A DNA stretch of 64,000 nucleotides from Sphagnum magellanicum (Eukaryota; Streptophyta; Sphagnopsida; Sphagnales; Sphagnaceae): NCBI GenBank assembly GCA_021904315.1, contig CM038925.1, forward strand, positions 1,304,501 through 1,368,500, in the 5' to 3' direction. The position numbers and the translations under genes were made by a program. Positions within the stretch are counted from its first letter, which is position 1. Each line of letters opens with the position of its first letter. A model generated the notes under the pieces. It had not been told where the DNA came from and made no database searches. It saw nothing but the letters and a program-made list of their open reading frames with translations. Positions 1-12,652 of this stretch are shown in pieces.

Positions 1-990
1 TCACCTAGATTTCACGTATGAAATCATTGGTGATCAAGTTGAAGACATGGTTAACTACAACTAGGATGTGGACTTCTAGATGTAGGTTTAACATTTTTTT
101 GACCTTTGATATAAATTTTTCATTTGTCAAAAGTCTTAGATCTTTAGCTACTTTGATATTGTTAAGCCCCACTTGTCTTTTCTTTTCTATGATAGCCTCT
201 TTATTTGCCTTGATTAGAGTTCTTTGAACATCATTGTTGATCACCATCTCATGTGCTATGGTGGCAAAGCTACTAGACTATGATTGTAACACTTCCGCCT
301 TTGTTTATGGCTTACCACTTGAAGTAGATGTAAAACTAGAGCTTTAAAGTAAATGATGGAATAGATGTTAGATCATTTATAAACTTACATATTGTAAGAG
401 GAGTTGAGGCCTAAGTACTATGGGTGGGATAGATGTGCCATGAATCACATTTTGTCACCTTTTGAAAATATTCCGAGTGGCATGTCCATCTGTGTAGACT
501 ATTACTTTCAACTATGCCAAGTTCTTTTCACTTTGCAACACCACCCTCTCAAATTCCCTTCCTCATTGGATGTCCTAATTTTCAACTCTTTCAATGTGTT
601 CCGAAGTTGACATTTCAAAGTATCTTCATGAAAAGTTCAATTGGGAAAGTTGCTTTGTAATTTGCAAAGACCATTTTCCACACAAGGTTAAGTATAAACT
701 TCATCACTTGTTTCTTCTCTTCTAAATATTTTGAAAAATGTTGATGGTAACTTGTGACTATGGTTTCAAAACTTTTCATTGTACTAGAACCCATGGTTGT
801 TTTTTCCTTTTTTTCACTTTTACAAGTTGATGAAAAGACGCCATTTCATTCTCTACATCTAAGTGAAACCTTCATGCTCGCATCACCACATGGGACTCAT
901 CGTTCTCACTTGTTATGCCTACATAAACAAACATCACACAAACCTCTTTCAACACAAATGCATAGCCTCTTTCAACACACAAATCTAGAA
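1..990. other. No gene recognised
   Basis: AT-rich DNA with only short open frames on both strands. The longest minus-strand frame at the extreme left (80 codons) resembles nothing I know. No splice-supported exon, TIR or LTR was seen. Confidence 0.4.
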
Positions 991-1300
991 TTGAATTGTT
1001 TCAATTCCAACATAGTTGAATGTCACAAATGGTCACAACAACAAATACTCTGGAAATTTTTTGGAAGTTTTCCAAACTTGACTATTTCAAGTCTAACATA
1101 TTTTAAGTATCCTTTAATGGTCACAAACAACAAAGTTTTTAGAAAAAAATTGAAAGCTTTTCAAACTTGATTATTTCAAGTTCAACAAAATTTAAATGTC
1201 ACAAATGGTCATAAACAATAAAAATTATCGAAAAAATTTGAAAATTTCCAAACTTGATTGTTTCAAATCCAACATAGTTTTTTTTGTCACAAATGGTCTC
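991..1300. repeat. 88-bp tandem repeat, about 3.4 copies
   Basis: The motif TGTCACAAATGGTC recurs at 1021, 1197 and 1285, and a diverged copy starts at about 1108, giving a regular 88-bp step. Each unit also carries CCAAACTTGA and TTTCAA followed by TCCAACATAG or a variant. The partial unit at 991-1020 holds the end of the motif. A 138-codon open frame runs through the array but is explained by the repeat. Confidence 0.85.
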
Positions 1301-1355
1301 CTAAAATAAATAAATAAATATTTTAAATATTTAAAATAAATTTTTTTAAAAAAAA

Positions 1356-1690
1356 CCTCCAAAAGGTGAAAAAATCTTTTGATTTGGGGTTTCAGGAACC
1401 AAACAAAAAGGGGTAGCCCTTAGAAAAAAGAAATGAACCTCCAAAAGGTGAAAATAGTCTTCCCATTTAAGGTTTCCAAATTTAAACAAGTGAAGATAGT
1501 CCTCAAAACAAAAAAATTAACCTCCAAAAGGTGAAACAATCCTCCCATTTAAGGTTTAAGTCAAGCAAATTGGGGATAATTTTGAAAAATAAAAAATAAA
1601 CCTCCAATTAGTGAAATGATCTTTTTGCTTAAGGTGTAAAAGGTGAAATAGATATTTTCAAAGTTGGCAATGTTGATATAGAGTAATTTT
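1356..1690. repeat. 82-bp tandem repeat, about 4 copies
   Basis: CCTCCAAAAGGTGAAA starts at 1356, 1438 and 1521, and a diverged copy starts at 1601, giving steps of 82, 83 and 80 bp. Units continue with CCCATTTAAGGTTT. The period is twice that of the 41-bp array that follows, and half-units share a GTGAA..ATAGTC core, so the two arrays may be related. Confidence 0.8.
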
Positions 1691-1694
1691 ATTT

Positions 1695-2140
1695 AAAAAC
1701 ATTTGGTCATAAAAACTTCAGGAAAACATAATTAGTGGGCCCATTGAATCATATAGATTTCAAAAAACCAAATGAAATATGGAAATAGCCATACTAACTT
1801 GACCTAACTAATTTCAATATTGGAAATGGTAATATAGAACTTAGTTAGGTAATTTCATAGTTGGAAGTGGTCATATATACCTCAATTACACATAATCAAA
1901 TGGGAAATTGGTCATTTAAACCTTAACACACCAAAATCAAACTAGCATTTGGTCATACAACTTGAAGGAAACATAATCAAATATAAAAATGTTCATACAA
2001 TTCAAGAAAATAAGTATTTCCATATGGAAATGGTCATATTGATTGGAGATATTAAAATTAAATATGGAAATGGTCATACAAACCTTAAGAAACTAGAATC
2101 AAAACCTACATTTGGTCATATAAAATTCAAAAATCCCTAA
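1695..2140. repeat. 41-bp degenerate minisatellite, block 1
   Basis: The core TGGAAATGGTCATACAAAC, or a close variant, recurs about every 40 bp (near 1870, 1909, 1952, 1990, 2030, 2070 and 2113), followed by CTCAAGAAAA-like sequence. Short open frames translate it as a repeated G-N-G-H-T motif, which is a by-product of the repeat. The same unit returns at 3.8-4.46 kb. Confidence 0.85.
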
Positions 2141-3795
2141 TTTGGTAATTTTGTTAGAAGAAAATTGGGTTTTTGTAACCAATCAATTTGCGATTACTTG
2201 TAACTATTTGTTGTTTTTGACTATCATTGGTTATTTATGCAACTATTTTTTGCATTTGGTTTTGCTTGCAATTAACTTGCAACTAATGTTTTCTTCATTC
2301 TTCCATTTTGACAACTTTTAACATAGTTTTCATCCAAGAAAATCCATCCAATTCCCATTAGTTGCAAATGAGGTCAAATTAATTGCAAACCTATGTGTAT
2401 AATGGTATACTAAGTGTATTATATTCATTAACATATAAGTGGATACTAAAATGTACATGTGTACATATATATGACGAGTTATGTATAATGGTTGTATTTT
2501 TTACAAAAAATTATTATTTTATAGTCATAGAAAAATACCAATAATCACAGTAAAATGAATAATTAAAATTAATGTATTTTTTTGCAAAAGAAATATAATT
2601 ATAATAGTTATGCATTTATCATAATAACTATATAATTTATAATCAAAGTTACTATTCATAATTTCTGATTTTTATTTTAAATTATTATTAAAATATTCAT
2701 AGTAATTTTACTTAACTACATTATTTGATGTAGTTACTATGACTATAATAACTTAAATACATTTATTTATTATATTCATTATTATAACCATTTACTTAAA
2801 ATAAAATAATCATAATAACATAAAGTTTGACACTATTTATATGTATTAATAAAGTAATTAAAATGAATTACTTTGTAAAAGTGGCACAATTTTTAATTAA
2901 ATTTAATTATTCATAACTTATAACTTGTAATTTTTTTATTAGCTTTATATATATATATATATATATATAGTAATTTTAATGGAATTAAATTCCAATGACA
3001 TGATTTCATTGAAGTTAGTTTAGGTGGGATGGGCTATAGTTGTAGGTTGTACAAAAAGACAATTCAAAACTACAAATCTATTAGAGGTTGATTCCAAACT
3101 AAATTTTTAAAGAAATAAACATTTCACAAGTTGTAATGTTTCAAAATGTCCTTATGGATCCTAAGATATCCCCCCCAAAAAAAAAACAATTTTTTTTTTT
3201 TTTTTCAATGTCTTTTGGAATCTTTGTGCCCTTCAAAAGAAAATTTGAATCTTTGTGTCTTTCCAATTTCATACACATGTTTACATGTAATTTCATACAA
3301 ATGTAAATATGTGTTATTTCATTTGAATATGTTGAGATTATTTCAAAAGATTAATATTTTTTTTTCTTTGAGATTAAGTTAGTTTCCAATTTTTTTTTTT
3401 TCCTTAAATACCTAATTCAAAGATTTAATCCCCTCTTGCTTAGCTGATTTAATGTTTATCCACCCTAATTGCTTCCAAAATTTCAATGAATTAAAAACAA
3501 GGGTGGCTAATTAAATCTCCCCTTGGATGATAATTGGGCAATCTTTTGTACAATTTGAATCCTATATATATCTGAAAATAACAAAATTTTCAAATGTAAA
3601 CCTTTTTTTTTTTTGGGGTCATTTCATCGTCAATAGTAGTGCGTAGCAATGCAGAGCCCAAGTTAATTAATGTAATTATTGTAATTGTAGGATTATATTA
3701 TAGTAAATTAAGTTATTCATTTAGTTTCAAAATTAGTACATATTTAAAATATTCACAATAATTTAACTATAATTGATGGGTTAAACCCACTTGAA
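2141..3795. other. AT-rich spacer splitting the 41-bp array
   Basis: No gene is seen. The segment separates two blocks of the same 41-bp satellite, so it may be an insertion. It contains a (TA)n microsatellite at 2946-2969 and poly-T/poly-A runs near 3180-3205 and 3603-3614. No convincing matching terminal repeats were found at its edges. Confidence 0.5.
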
Positions 3796-3799
3796 GAGT

Positions 3800-4460
3800 G
3801 CATATTTAGGTATGAAATTGGTCATATAGATTGGAAAGCAAAATTAGATATGGAAATGGTCATACATACATCAAGAAAACTTGTTCATCCATGAAGTGGT
3901 CATACAAACTTCAAGTTGTAAGCACAACCAAGTATGGAAATGGTCATACAAACTTGAAAAAATCAAAAATTACGTATGAATTTGGTCATACAAACCTCAA
4001 GAAAGTATATTCAAGTATGAATTTAGTAATATAGTCCTCAAGAAAGTTTAATCATAGTTCAATTCAACATAATCAAGTATGGATTAATTTGAAATAGAAC
4101 CAAAATTGCATTCGGTCAATCAAACTTCAATAAGACAACTTGAAAAATGAACTTGGTCATCAAAGGTCAATTAGGCAGAATCAAATATGACATTGGTCAA
4201 ATCGACTTGAAGAATGTATATTCAAGGATGAAATTGGTCATACATATTGGAGAAAACAAAATTAGGTATGGAAATGGTCATATAGATCTATAAAAACCAA
4301 ATTAGGTATGAACCGAACTTGTAAAAACCAAATTTCAATAATGCAACTTGAAAAATGGACTTGGCCATTCAAAACTCAATTAAGCACAATTAGATATGAC
4401 ATTGGTCATATAGACCTCAAGAAGGCATAATTAGATATTACATTGGTTATACAAAAAGAT
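3800..4460. repeat. 41-bp degenerate minisatellite, block 2
   Basis: GGTCATACAAAC-type cores occur near 3821, 3858, 3896, 3939, 3982, 4151, 4193, 4235, 4276, 4402 and 4443, about 41 bp apart. The unit is the same as in block 1, so both blocks probably come from one array. The following 4461-4898 holds no recognised gene. Confidence 0.85.
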
Positions 4461-4898
4461 TGAACTCCAAAATTTAAAACATTTACAACATGGAATTTCT
4501 TCCATATCAAAATATGATATTTCAAACAAAATTGACAAAAGCAAGTGACATCTATCTAGCGGTCTATCAGACCAAATTGGAGTCAATGCTTGATTTAGTT
4601 GGGTCAAAATCATAAAATTCCTCCAAGAGGTAAGTTGCATGCAAGAACATGGTCAAACATTGGATATCAAACTTGAGGCACTTTTCAAGAAAACACCTAG
4701 GGGATCTAGTTTTTGCAATGTGTTGAAAATATCATGCATGGGTAATTTGACATGCCTTAAGTGCATTCCACTACAATTTTTCACCTACAACAATGGTGTT
4801 TGTGAAACTAGGCAACAAACTATTTAGTAGTGGTTTCAATTGCAAGTGTAGGGTTTCGCGAAGTTGGGTTTTCTAGTTGCTTGGTTGTGGTCTTTGGA

Positions 4899-6884
4899 CA
4901 CTACAAGGAATTTGTAAATATACAATTGGATTTAGAACTCATTTTTAGTCATAATTACCACATGCAACTTGCTATAGTGCCTAGTCACCTTGGACAAGGT
5001 CATAAAATTCTAGTCACAAAAGACAATACATGGCACCAAGTTGCAAAAGCTGTCATATAAAGATGCGACTTACATGAACTTTTCATCCATCCAAACCAAC
5101 TTACATGGCATCGTCATTTTGTAACTAATGTTATGATTCAAAAATGTAGTGACATTATTTATATTTGTTTAAATATTTATCATTTAAATAATAAAATAAT
5201 AAAATAATATATTTATATTATTGTTAATTTCATTAAATTAAACCTATACCATGTTGACATGTGTCATTACATAGGTTAGGCTTTAAAAGTTAGTTTAGGT
5301 TACTAGGTAGGCCACCTATTGTGCCTATTTAAAATCATTTAATAGGCACCTAGCCTATGTTGGCTATGTAGTTAGGAAACCTTCAATCAACATACTAATG
5401 TTGACAACAACCCATGCCATTCATGAGGATTGATCCTTGAACATCAGGGATGGAAATCAACTCCTTTACCACCAAGCCACCCCACTTGTGGAAAAGAAGT
5501 AATGTGCATTTGATTTAACCTATTTGATTTCAAACATTACACAAAACATCATCTTTGAACTTTTATTAGGATTTTGTTCAAATGACAAGATTAAAATTTA
5601 AACTTAAAGTTTTTCCAATAATGTACACAAACTTTTTTTTTCCTTTTAAAAATATAAATCAATTTGAAAAGAAAAATATTTGAATTTCATCATTCAATAC
5701 AATTTCAAAGACCATTCCGTGGAAAAAATAAATTCAATCACATAATTTATAAATGGATAATATAATAACAAATAGATAAATAAAGTTCATATCTTAAACC
5801 TTCATTCAATTCTAAAAATTATATCATACAATTTTTTTGACATATCATAATTTTACCAATAGAATTTAATTAAAATTTGTGACATATAATTTATTCACAT
5901 ATAATATTTATAAATGAATCATAAATAAATTATAATCAAAGTTATTTTATTAACTTTATTTCTGATATAAAAGATTAATTTAGATAATCAATTTTAATTT
6001 CTAAATACTGATTAATGCCATATAATTAATTGATTCTATGGAACTATAAATTTTATTATGTTTACACATATAATATCTTAAGTTTTACTTAAAATTATGA
6101 TAATTTTTTTTTGTAAAAGTAAAATATATATTTTCACATCTCAAACATCTATTTGATTTAAGAAATCATATTATACAACTTTGCTTATAATAGATCATAA
6201 TTGTACCAAAAAATGTAATTTAAATGTATGATATAAAATGGGTCATAAATTACTCCTACTACCTAGCATATTTAATAAATAAATTACATAGCCTAATTAA
6301 TTGAATAATTAATATAATAACATTATCACATATCAACAATATGATAAAATACCTAAGATTTAGCCTTATTTTTACCATTAATTGCCATGGGTCCTTTGAA
6401 ATTTTCACAAACCCACCAAACCTTACTACACATTTAATGGTTAATTCATTGAAAAAATTTAAGGGAAAACAATTAGACCATTAAATCTAGCAATTTTGTT
6501 GGCCAATTCTTTTTTTTTCACATTTGGTTACATGTGCATTTGTGACAAAAATTTATAGTCGCAAATCAAGTTGAAAAGATGCCATGTGGTATCCAATGGC
6601 CTTTGAACCACCTTCTAAGTCCTAAACACAACTACATTTTCATATATTTTGGGATGCCACTAAAAATGGATGATATAATTGTATTTTTCATTTTCATCCA
6701 AATCAACATTAGTCGCAAGTATAAATTGCACATGCAACTGCAAATCACTTTGTAGACGTTCATCGACTAGTAGTCATTTTTACCAAGTGCCACGGAGGAT
6801 AGTCATATCTAAAGTCGTAAAAATGGTTGATTTGGACAAAAGTAGCAAACACATGGGTTGGAATGGACAAGATTCCTTGTAGTG
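4899..6884. mobile_element. Non-autonomous CACTA-type DNA transposon
   Basis: The left end reads CACTACAAGGAATTT at 4899. The right end (6870-6884) is the reverse complement of CACTACAAGGAATCT, a 14 of 15 match in inverted orientation. The flanking triplets are GGA and GGT, close to the 3-bp target duplication CACTA elements make. Both subterminal zones repeat short words such as CATGCAACT, AGTCGCAA/GTTGCAA and TAGTCAT, as is usual in this superfamily. The 1.99-kb interior is AT-rich with no transposase frame, so it would need enzyme supplied in trans. A tRNA-like SINE fragment lies inside. Confidence 0.75.
5398..5483 (-). repeat. tRNA-derived SINE-like fragment
   Basis: Read on the minus strand, the segment has a box-A-like TGGCTTGGTGG (plus 5469-5479) and a box-B-like GGATCAATCC (plus 5427-5436) at tRNA-like spacing. 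The box-B arm is not perfect and no CCA end or cloverleaf is convincing, so this is a SINE head or tRNA relic and not a tRNA gene. It sits inside the CACTA-type element. Confidence 0.45.
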
Positions 6885-9879
6885 GGTAATGTTGATGTGT
6901 TAGTGGAGTGAATGAATGCATTAACAAAAAAACCAATCAATTCTAAACATTCTTACATAGTTTGTTGTAGAAACCAAAAATAAACCACACAACCAAAAAG
7001 AAATATCCCCAAAGGTTGAATTGTCCATCATAACAATCACAAAACATTTCTTCTCCTAAACTACCAAAGTCTCTACTAAAACCATGATGTTGTTCAAGGT
7101 TGAAGATCTTTATCTTCACCTCTAAAATCGGTGATCTTGTGTTCCTCTATAGCTTTACAAGAACATGTGATTAGGGGAGCCTTCCACTTCTCATGGCACC
7201 ACCTTCACCAAAGTTCTATTGCAACACTTGTGCTTTCTAAAGTTTCATCTCCAACTTTTTTGAACCTGTAGAACACGATGGTCAAACAACTTGCTCACCC
7301 ATTCACAACATTTTGCACTTTCATAAGCTTTTGTGCTTTCATAAGCTTTCACACATACAAAAAATCCAAAAGATGTTTTCTCAAAAACTTTTCATTTGAT
7401 GAACAATCGTTGTAAAAATGTTTGTGCAAACATGCATCCCTAGGCGTGTGGGCATCAAACTCCTTCAATGAAAATTGAAACAAGGGACCAAACTAGTTTT
7501 ACCATTGAGTTTAATGGAAAAACTAGTTTAGGTCCTTGTTATTTTCCTATCTACATTCATCACCCCTAGTTGCAACTGTCATCCCCTAAAAGGACAAAAT
7601 TGACCAACCTCACTCCTTAACTCTTTGACTTTATCAATAACTTTATTGTCTAGGTTAGAGTAATGTTTTATAAGAAACCTACTTCTTTAATTGTGCATGC
7701 ATAAGGATCTTTTAATGACTACAACCCATATTAGTCATCTTAGGTCTTGGGTATGGAGTTTGAAGGCTTGTAATAAACTTTATTTTCAATTTGAACTTAG
7801 TTGTGAAGTGATACTACCATGGAAACTCAATTTTCTTTTAAACTTAACAAGTTATAAACTTTGCTCACTAAACATAATTAATTCCACAGTTGAAAAACAC
7901 TTTGGGTCCAAGAGTGTCTAGACCAATGCCCTATAGAAAATTGTAGAGGAAAAACATTGATTTTATCTTATTTTTCACCTTATTAACATATGAAATCAAA
8001 GTTGTTTCAAATAATTTCACAATGGGTGAAAATCATGGTAAAATAAATAATAAAAGTATAGGAATTTCCATTAAAATCTTGTTTCATTCATATAACTATA
8101 GCAAAATATCATCAAATTGGTTGAAATTATGTGTCAAGTATGTACCATCCATGTTATCTATTAAGGTGAAAAATGAGAGAGATGAAAAGAGAAAAAAAAA
8201 TCACCAAACTAGGAACCAATATCTATTGTTGCGATATTGCCCAATTTGTGTGCTTCAAATGCAATAACTAACCAATGAAACCTATCCCAAAATATTTGTT
8301 GGAAATACCATTCCATGATTGGGAAAACCATGAAAATTTGGATACTTTTATATTTGTAGTAAGATTGCAAATTGATAATAAACAATGTGATAAAGAAAAA
8401 ACAACAAAATCAACAACCTTCAAAAGCTAACAACTTGATATCATGCAAAAATTGATTAGTGAAAGGTGAATTTGATAAACCTATATTTTAAGCGCATTTG
8501 CATAAACCTCTTTTAGGCGCTTTTATATACAAAATGGAGACAATAATCATTCTGATGTTAATATTAATGATACTAAGTGAATCCACCTATTATGTAGAAA
8601 AAACTAAGCTAAAAAGAATTGAAGCATGCTTATGTTAAGTGTGCCCAACCTGAACTAAGTAATTATTCTTGTATAAAATATTGGTAAATAAATTTTCACC
8701 TGTAAAACCATGTTGCTACCATGTTTGTTTTAACTTTATCCTTGGGCTCATAACCAAAACTAAGGCATGAAAAAAAGAGTGGTTAGGAGAGTGTCATGGG
8801 ACTCAAGCACATTCCCACAAATGTGGAAGAATGATTCCCAACATTCCCAAATGGATTCCCGCTTTGGTTTAATTAGAATTCAACAAATGTCCCAAATTTT
8901 TAGGGTTTATTTAAACCTTTGGAAAGGTCTTTATAATTGGGATTGCATTCTCATTTGGAGAGTTGAAATAAAACTTATGATTTAAAAAATTGTCAATAAT
9001 CGAATTGGAAGTTTAATTCTGAATCATTAAAATTTAGGAAACAAGGATCAAATGACTTCCAATTAGAGTGTGAAATATTGCATTCAAAAGATATCTTTAA
9101 AAGTTGTAACTTTTTCATTGAGAGCTTTCGAATAAAAGTAATATGTAGTAAGAGTTACGAATTTGCAAAGTTACATGATTTATAACATGACAAAATGGAA
9201 TTCCCATTTTGGAGTTTTAGGAAATTTCAACACCAATGGTAAATTATATTATAGGGAGGCCAATGATGATTCCTCCCAAGTCCAGGCCATGATGAGTCAT
9301 GTGAGTGTGTTTTTCATCACTTCATATTTACACCATTTTTACTTCAATTTGTAATAACTATCATTTTAAAAATTTGTGCATCAATTTCTTGAATGAATCA
9401 ATTTAGTGGCCTATTATCACAAAAAAAACCTTCAAGCACTCCTTTCCAAAAAAATATACTTTTCACCTACACCCTTTTACAAAATTTCCACATCTCAAAA
9501 GAGATATTTGAATGCTTGTAATGACAACTTACAAGGATTTCAGCATGCTTCCTCTTCCTAACAAATTAAATCCAAAAAACTTATACTGTAGATTCCTCTA
9601 GTCTTCCCCCATACCTTCTATTTTCATAAACTTTCCTATAGTTACCATCTCCTAGCTCTTGTTGTAATTTTGGTGCACTCCTTTTATGCATTCCCCTCAT
9701 TCATTCCATCTAGTTCATGGAAGAACATAATAGAATACCATCAAAAAAATTGCACAATTATAACAAGCAATGAAAGTAGTTGTTTCCTTGAGTGATAGAA
9801 GGTGGTAATATTTTTAGCCTTTTGTTTTTTATCAATTTAAATTGAACTACCTATAAAACTTCAAATTCTATATAAAGTA
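6885..9879. other. No gene recognised
   Basis: AT-rich intergenic DNA with open frames of at most about 80 codons, none with a recognisable family signature or splice context. A short tract at 8767-8985 is open but unrecognised. Confidence 0.4.
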
Positions 9880-11528
9880 AAAAATGTTAAATTATGTATT
9901 AGATAATTTTAGATTGTTCTTATGTTCATTCAACACATCTTTTGGATGCATGGAATGCTATAACTTTTCTTCTTCATGACATCCTTCGGTGAAATCGTGT
10001 TACAAGACCCTTGTACATTTCTCTTTGTATTTTATAATATAAGCTTCCACATCATATTTCCTTTCATATTTTTTTCTCAAACCTACCTTTGTTCAACTTA
10101 ATTAAAGTGGTATTAAAATGTAAAACGAATAAAATTTCATATTATACAAGAAATTCAAATTTTTCTTGTGGAATTCAAAGTGAAAATGACAATTTGTTCA
10201 TTTAAAAAGAAAAAAAAAATTGCACATTCAATCAATATACACAAAAAAAGTCCTCATATATGTGATAACTATAAAACATCCACAAAATTGTGGAATTATT
10301 TATGTTATAGGAGAACATTTAGTTTTTTAAAAAATGAGATCTTGCTATTATTTCATAACATGAGATAAAAGTTTCCAATTTTAAAATTATTATATAAAAA
10401 TAATAAAGAACACATCACTTAAAATTTTCCAATTTATGTAATATAAAAAAATGATGGGTCTTATTTCATGTTTGGAAATAAAACATAAAACTAATTTTAA
10501 AATATGAAAAATTATTACAAATTGTCAAAGGATTGGAAACTAAACCCGTTTCCCTAGGGCCTTCTTCAATCCTAAGTGACATTATTCATCATCTACCATT
10601 ATTAGACCTAGAAGTAGAGGGGAATTCCCACAACAAAATACATGTGTATTAACAATCATTTCAAATTGTTTAAACAACAACTAGGTTTCACATATTAGTT
10701 TTAATAACACATTTAAGGAAGTATGGGATGAATTTCTTTGATTGTTTCAAATATAAGATTCAGTATACAAAATGTACTTAATGGAATGGCTAACAACACT
10801 TAAGATGAAGAAAAATGAAACTATGATGAAAAACGTTCACAAATAGTTGTTTATGGTTAGAAAATCAATGAAGGATGAAGATGTAGTGCTTGCATTGATG
10901 CAGAACATGCCACCTCTTTACCATATTTTTCTAGTTTCCATAAAAGGTTAAACCTTTACCTTACAAGCATTAATCACATATTTAATATCCAATTTTGGTT
11001 TCTTCAAGTATCATGTACCAAAATTGGAATGTATTTTTTCCTTGTTAAACAATTGGCTTTGGCTAGAGGAGAATGTTAGTTACGTGACACATAAGCATAT
11101 TTTTATAAAATAAAATTGAATTAATTGTAACTTGCACCTTTCAAAATGATTTATATATTTTAGGTCAATCACAATATTTGATTGAAGATAACACAAACCA
11201 AAAGGCAATGATGGATACAATATCTAAAAACAAAACATGCACATGGCATAAATGTTTGGGGCACATAAGTTCAAAAGACTATAAGAATTGGTAAGTAACC
11301 AAATGGCAAAAAAATCCATTTGAAGAATGAAATTTTGTTTTGGGAATAATGTATTTTAGGGAAAAAAAACCAAATTATCATTACATTAAATCACACATTG
11401 AAAACTTTGTAGGTTTTTAGAAAATGGATTGTGGCAACCTATCTGGATTTGTCATAAGGTTTGACTAATAACTTGAAAAAATGAAAAATAAATGCAAAAT
11501 TTAATGTAGTCATTTCAATGAATAGGAA

Positions 11529-11600
11529 GTAGTTTAATGGTAATGACTAAATCATACTTCCTTAAGATGTTGGGTTCAAATCTCAAGGGGAGTTGTAGAA
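11529..11600 (+). repeat. tRNA-derived SINE-like fragment
   Basis: A box-A-like TAGTTTAATGG (11530-11540) and a box-B-like GGTTCAAATCTC (11572-11583) are spaced as in a tRNA-derived SINE promoter. No acceptor stem is visible. The fragment lies inside the copia fossil, so it probably inserted after it. Confidence 0.45.
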
Positions 11601-12502
11601 CATATCAATTTTTTGTTATACACAAAACATTAGAACATCAATTGCACAATTTTATGCAAAACCATTTTGGGCACAAAATGACAAGCCCTATGAAGTTCAA
11701 TGGGGGGACTCAAGAATATAACATCCTCTTACACCCTTGAATAAAATATGTGTCACACCAATACATGGCATTCATGATTAGGCCCATATGACTATACATA
11801 GCATAAGTAATTAGAAATGGCATACGCCAATTTGGGTCCAATTCGACTAAAAATGATATAAGTGACTAATCCAATTGAAAAGAACCAATCACAAATTTCA
11901 TGTTTTGACATAGTGGAGGTTTCTAGATGGAAGAATAAGACTTTGTTTGAAGCAATTTTCAACATGTTCCACCATGCAAAATTTATTAAAGGCATATTGG
12001 GGTGAAACCATATGAATGACTACATATTTTCAAAATTGACATCCAACAAAAGCATTCAATGGTCAAACTCCATATAAGATTTGGTGTGGAAAGTCACCAA
12101 ATTTCTCACACCATCCATCCTTCTTAAATTCAAAATAGAGTTTCAAGTCACCCAATTTTTACCCATTTGGAATCATGTATTAAATTGAGTAGAAAGAATC
12201 ATCCAACTATTCTTGAAAGAAAAAAAAATGGATCCAACATATTTTTTATAAAGCTTTTATTAGGTCCTTCATGTACCTTTCTATATGCACTCAACTTAAC
12301 ATATTTTTTTCCACAAGTATAATTGCCTAATGCTTAGTTCATTTCGATGAAAGCCAATGGATTATTGCAAAATGCATTTTTCATTACCTCAAAGGCACCC
12401 TAACAATGGGTTTATTTTATGCTACATCACAAATTGATTTTATTTTACATAAAAATTCAAACATATTGGGTTGATAGTTTAGATATTTGAATATCCATGC
12501 AT

Positions 12503-12652
12503 TACTACAAAATGTGGGTGCAGTTCACTAATCCCTATTTATTAAACTAGTAAATTCATTGCATCCAGCTAGGTTTTGTTCACTAGGACCAATGAATTTA
12601 CTCAAAATCTAGTGAAATCACTTGGCGTATAGGGACACCTTTTGTTGTAGTG
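12503..12652. mobile_element. Small CACTA-like MITE (about 150 bp)
   Basis: The right end reads, on the minus strand, CACTACAACAAAAGGTGTCC. The left end reads TACTACAAAATGTGGGTG, which aligns after small gaps. Internal inverted words (TTCACTA and TAGTGAA) add to the symmetry. No clean 3-bp target duplication is seen. It sits between the RNase H remnant and the 3' LTR remnant of the copia fossil. Boundaries are tentative. Confidence 0.45.

Noticed and set aside
754-1170. 138-codon frame
   Set aside because: Its second half runs through the 88-bp tandem repeat and it resembles no protein.
1695-4460. CRISPR-like array from regularly spaced repeats
   Set aside because: The units are degenerate and contiguous with no unique spacers, and the DNA is plant-like. 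It is a minisatellite.
5398-5483. Functional tRNA gene
   Set aside because: Box A and box B words are present but the stems do not pair convincingly, so a SINE or tRNA relic.
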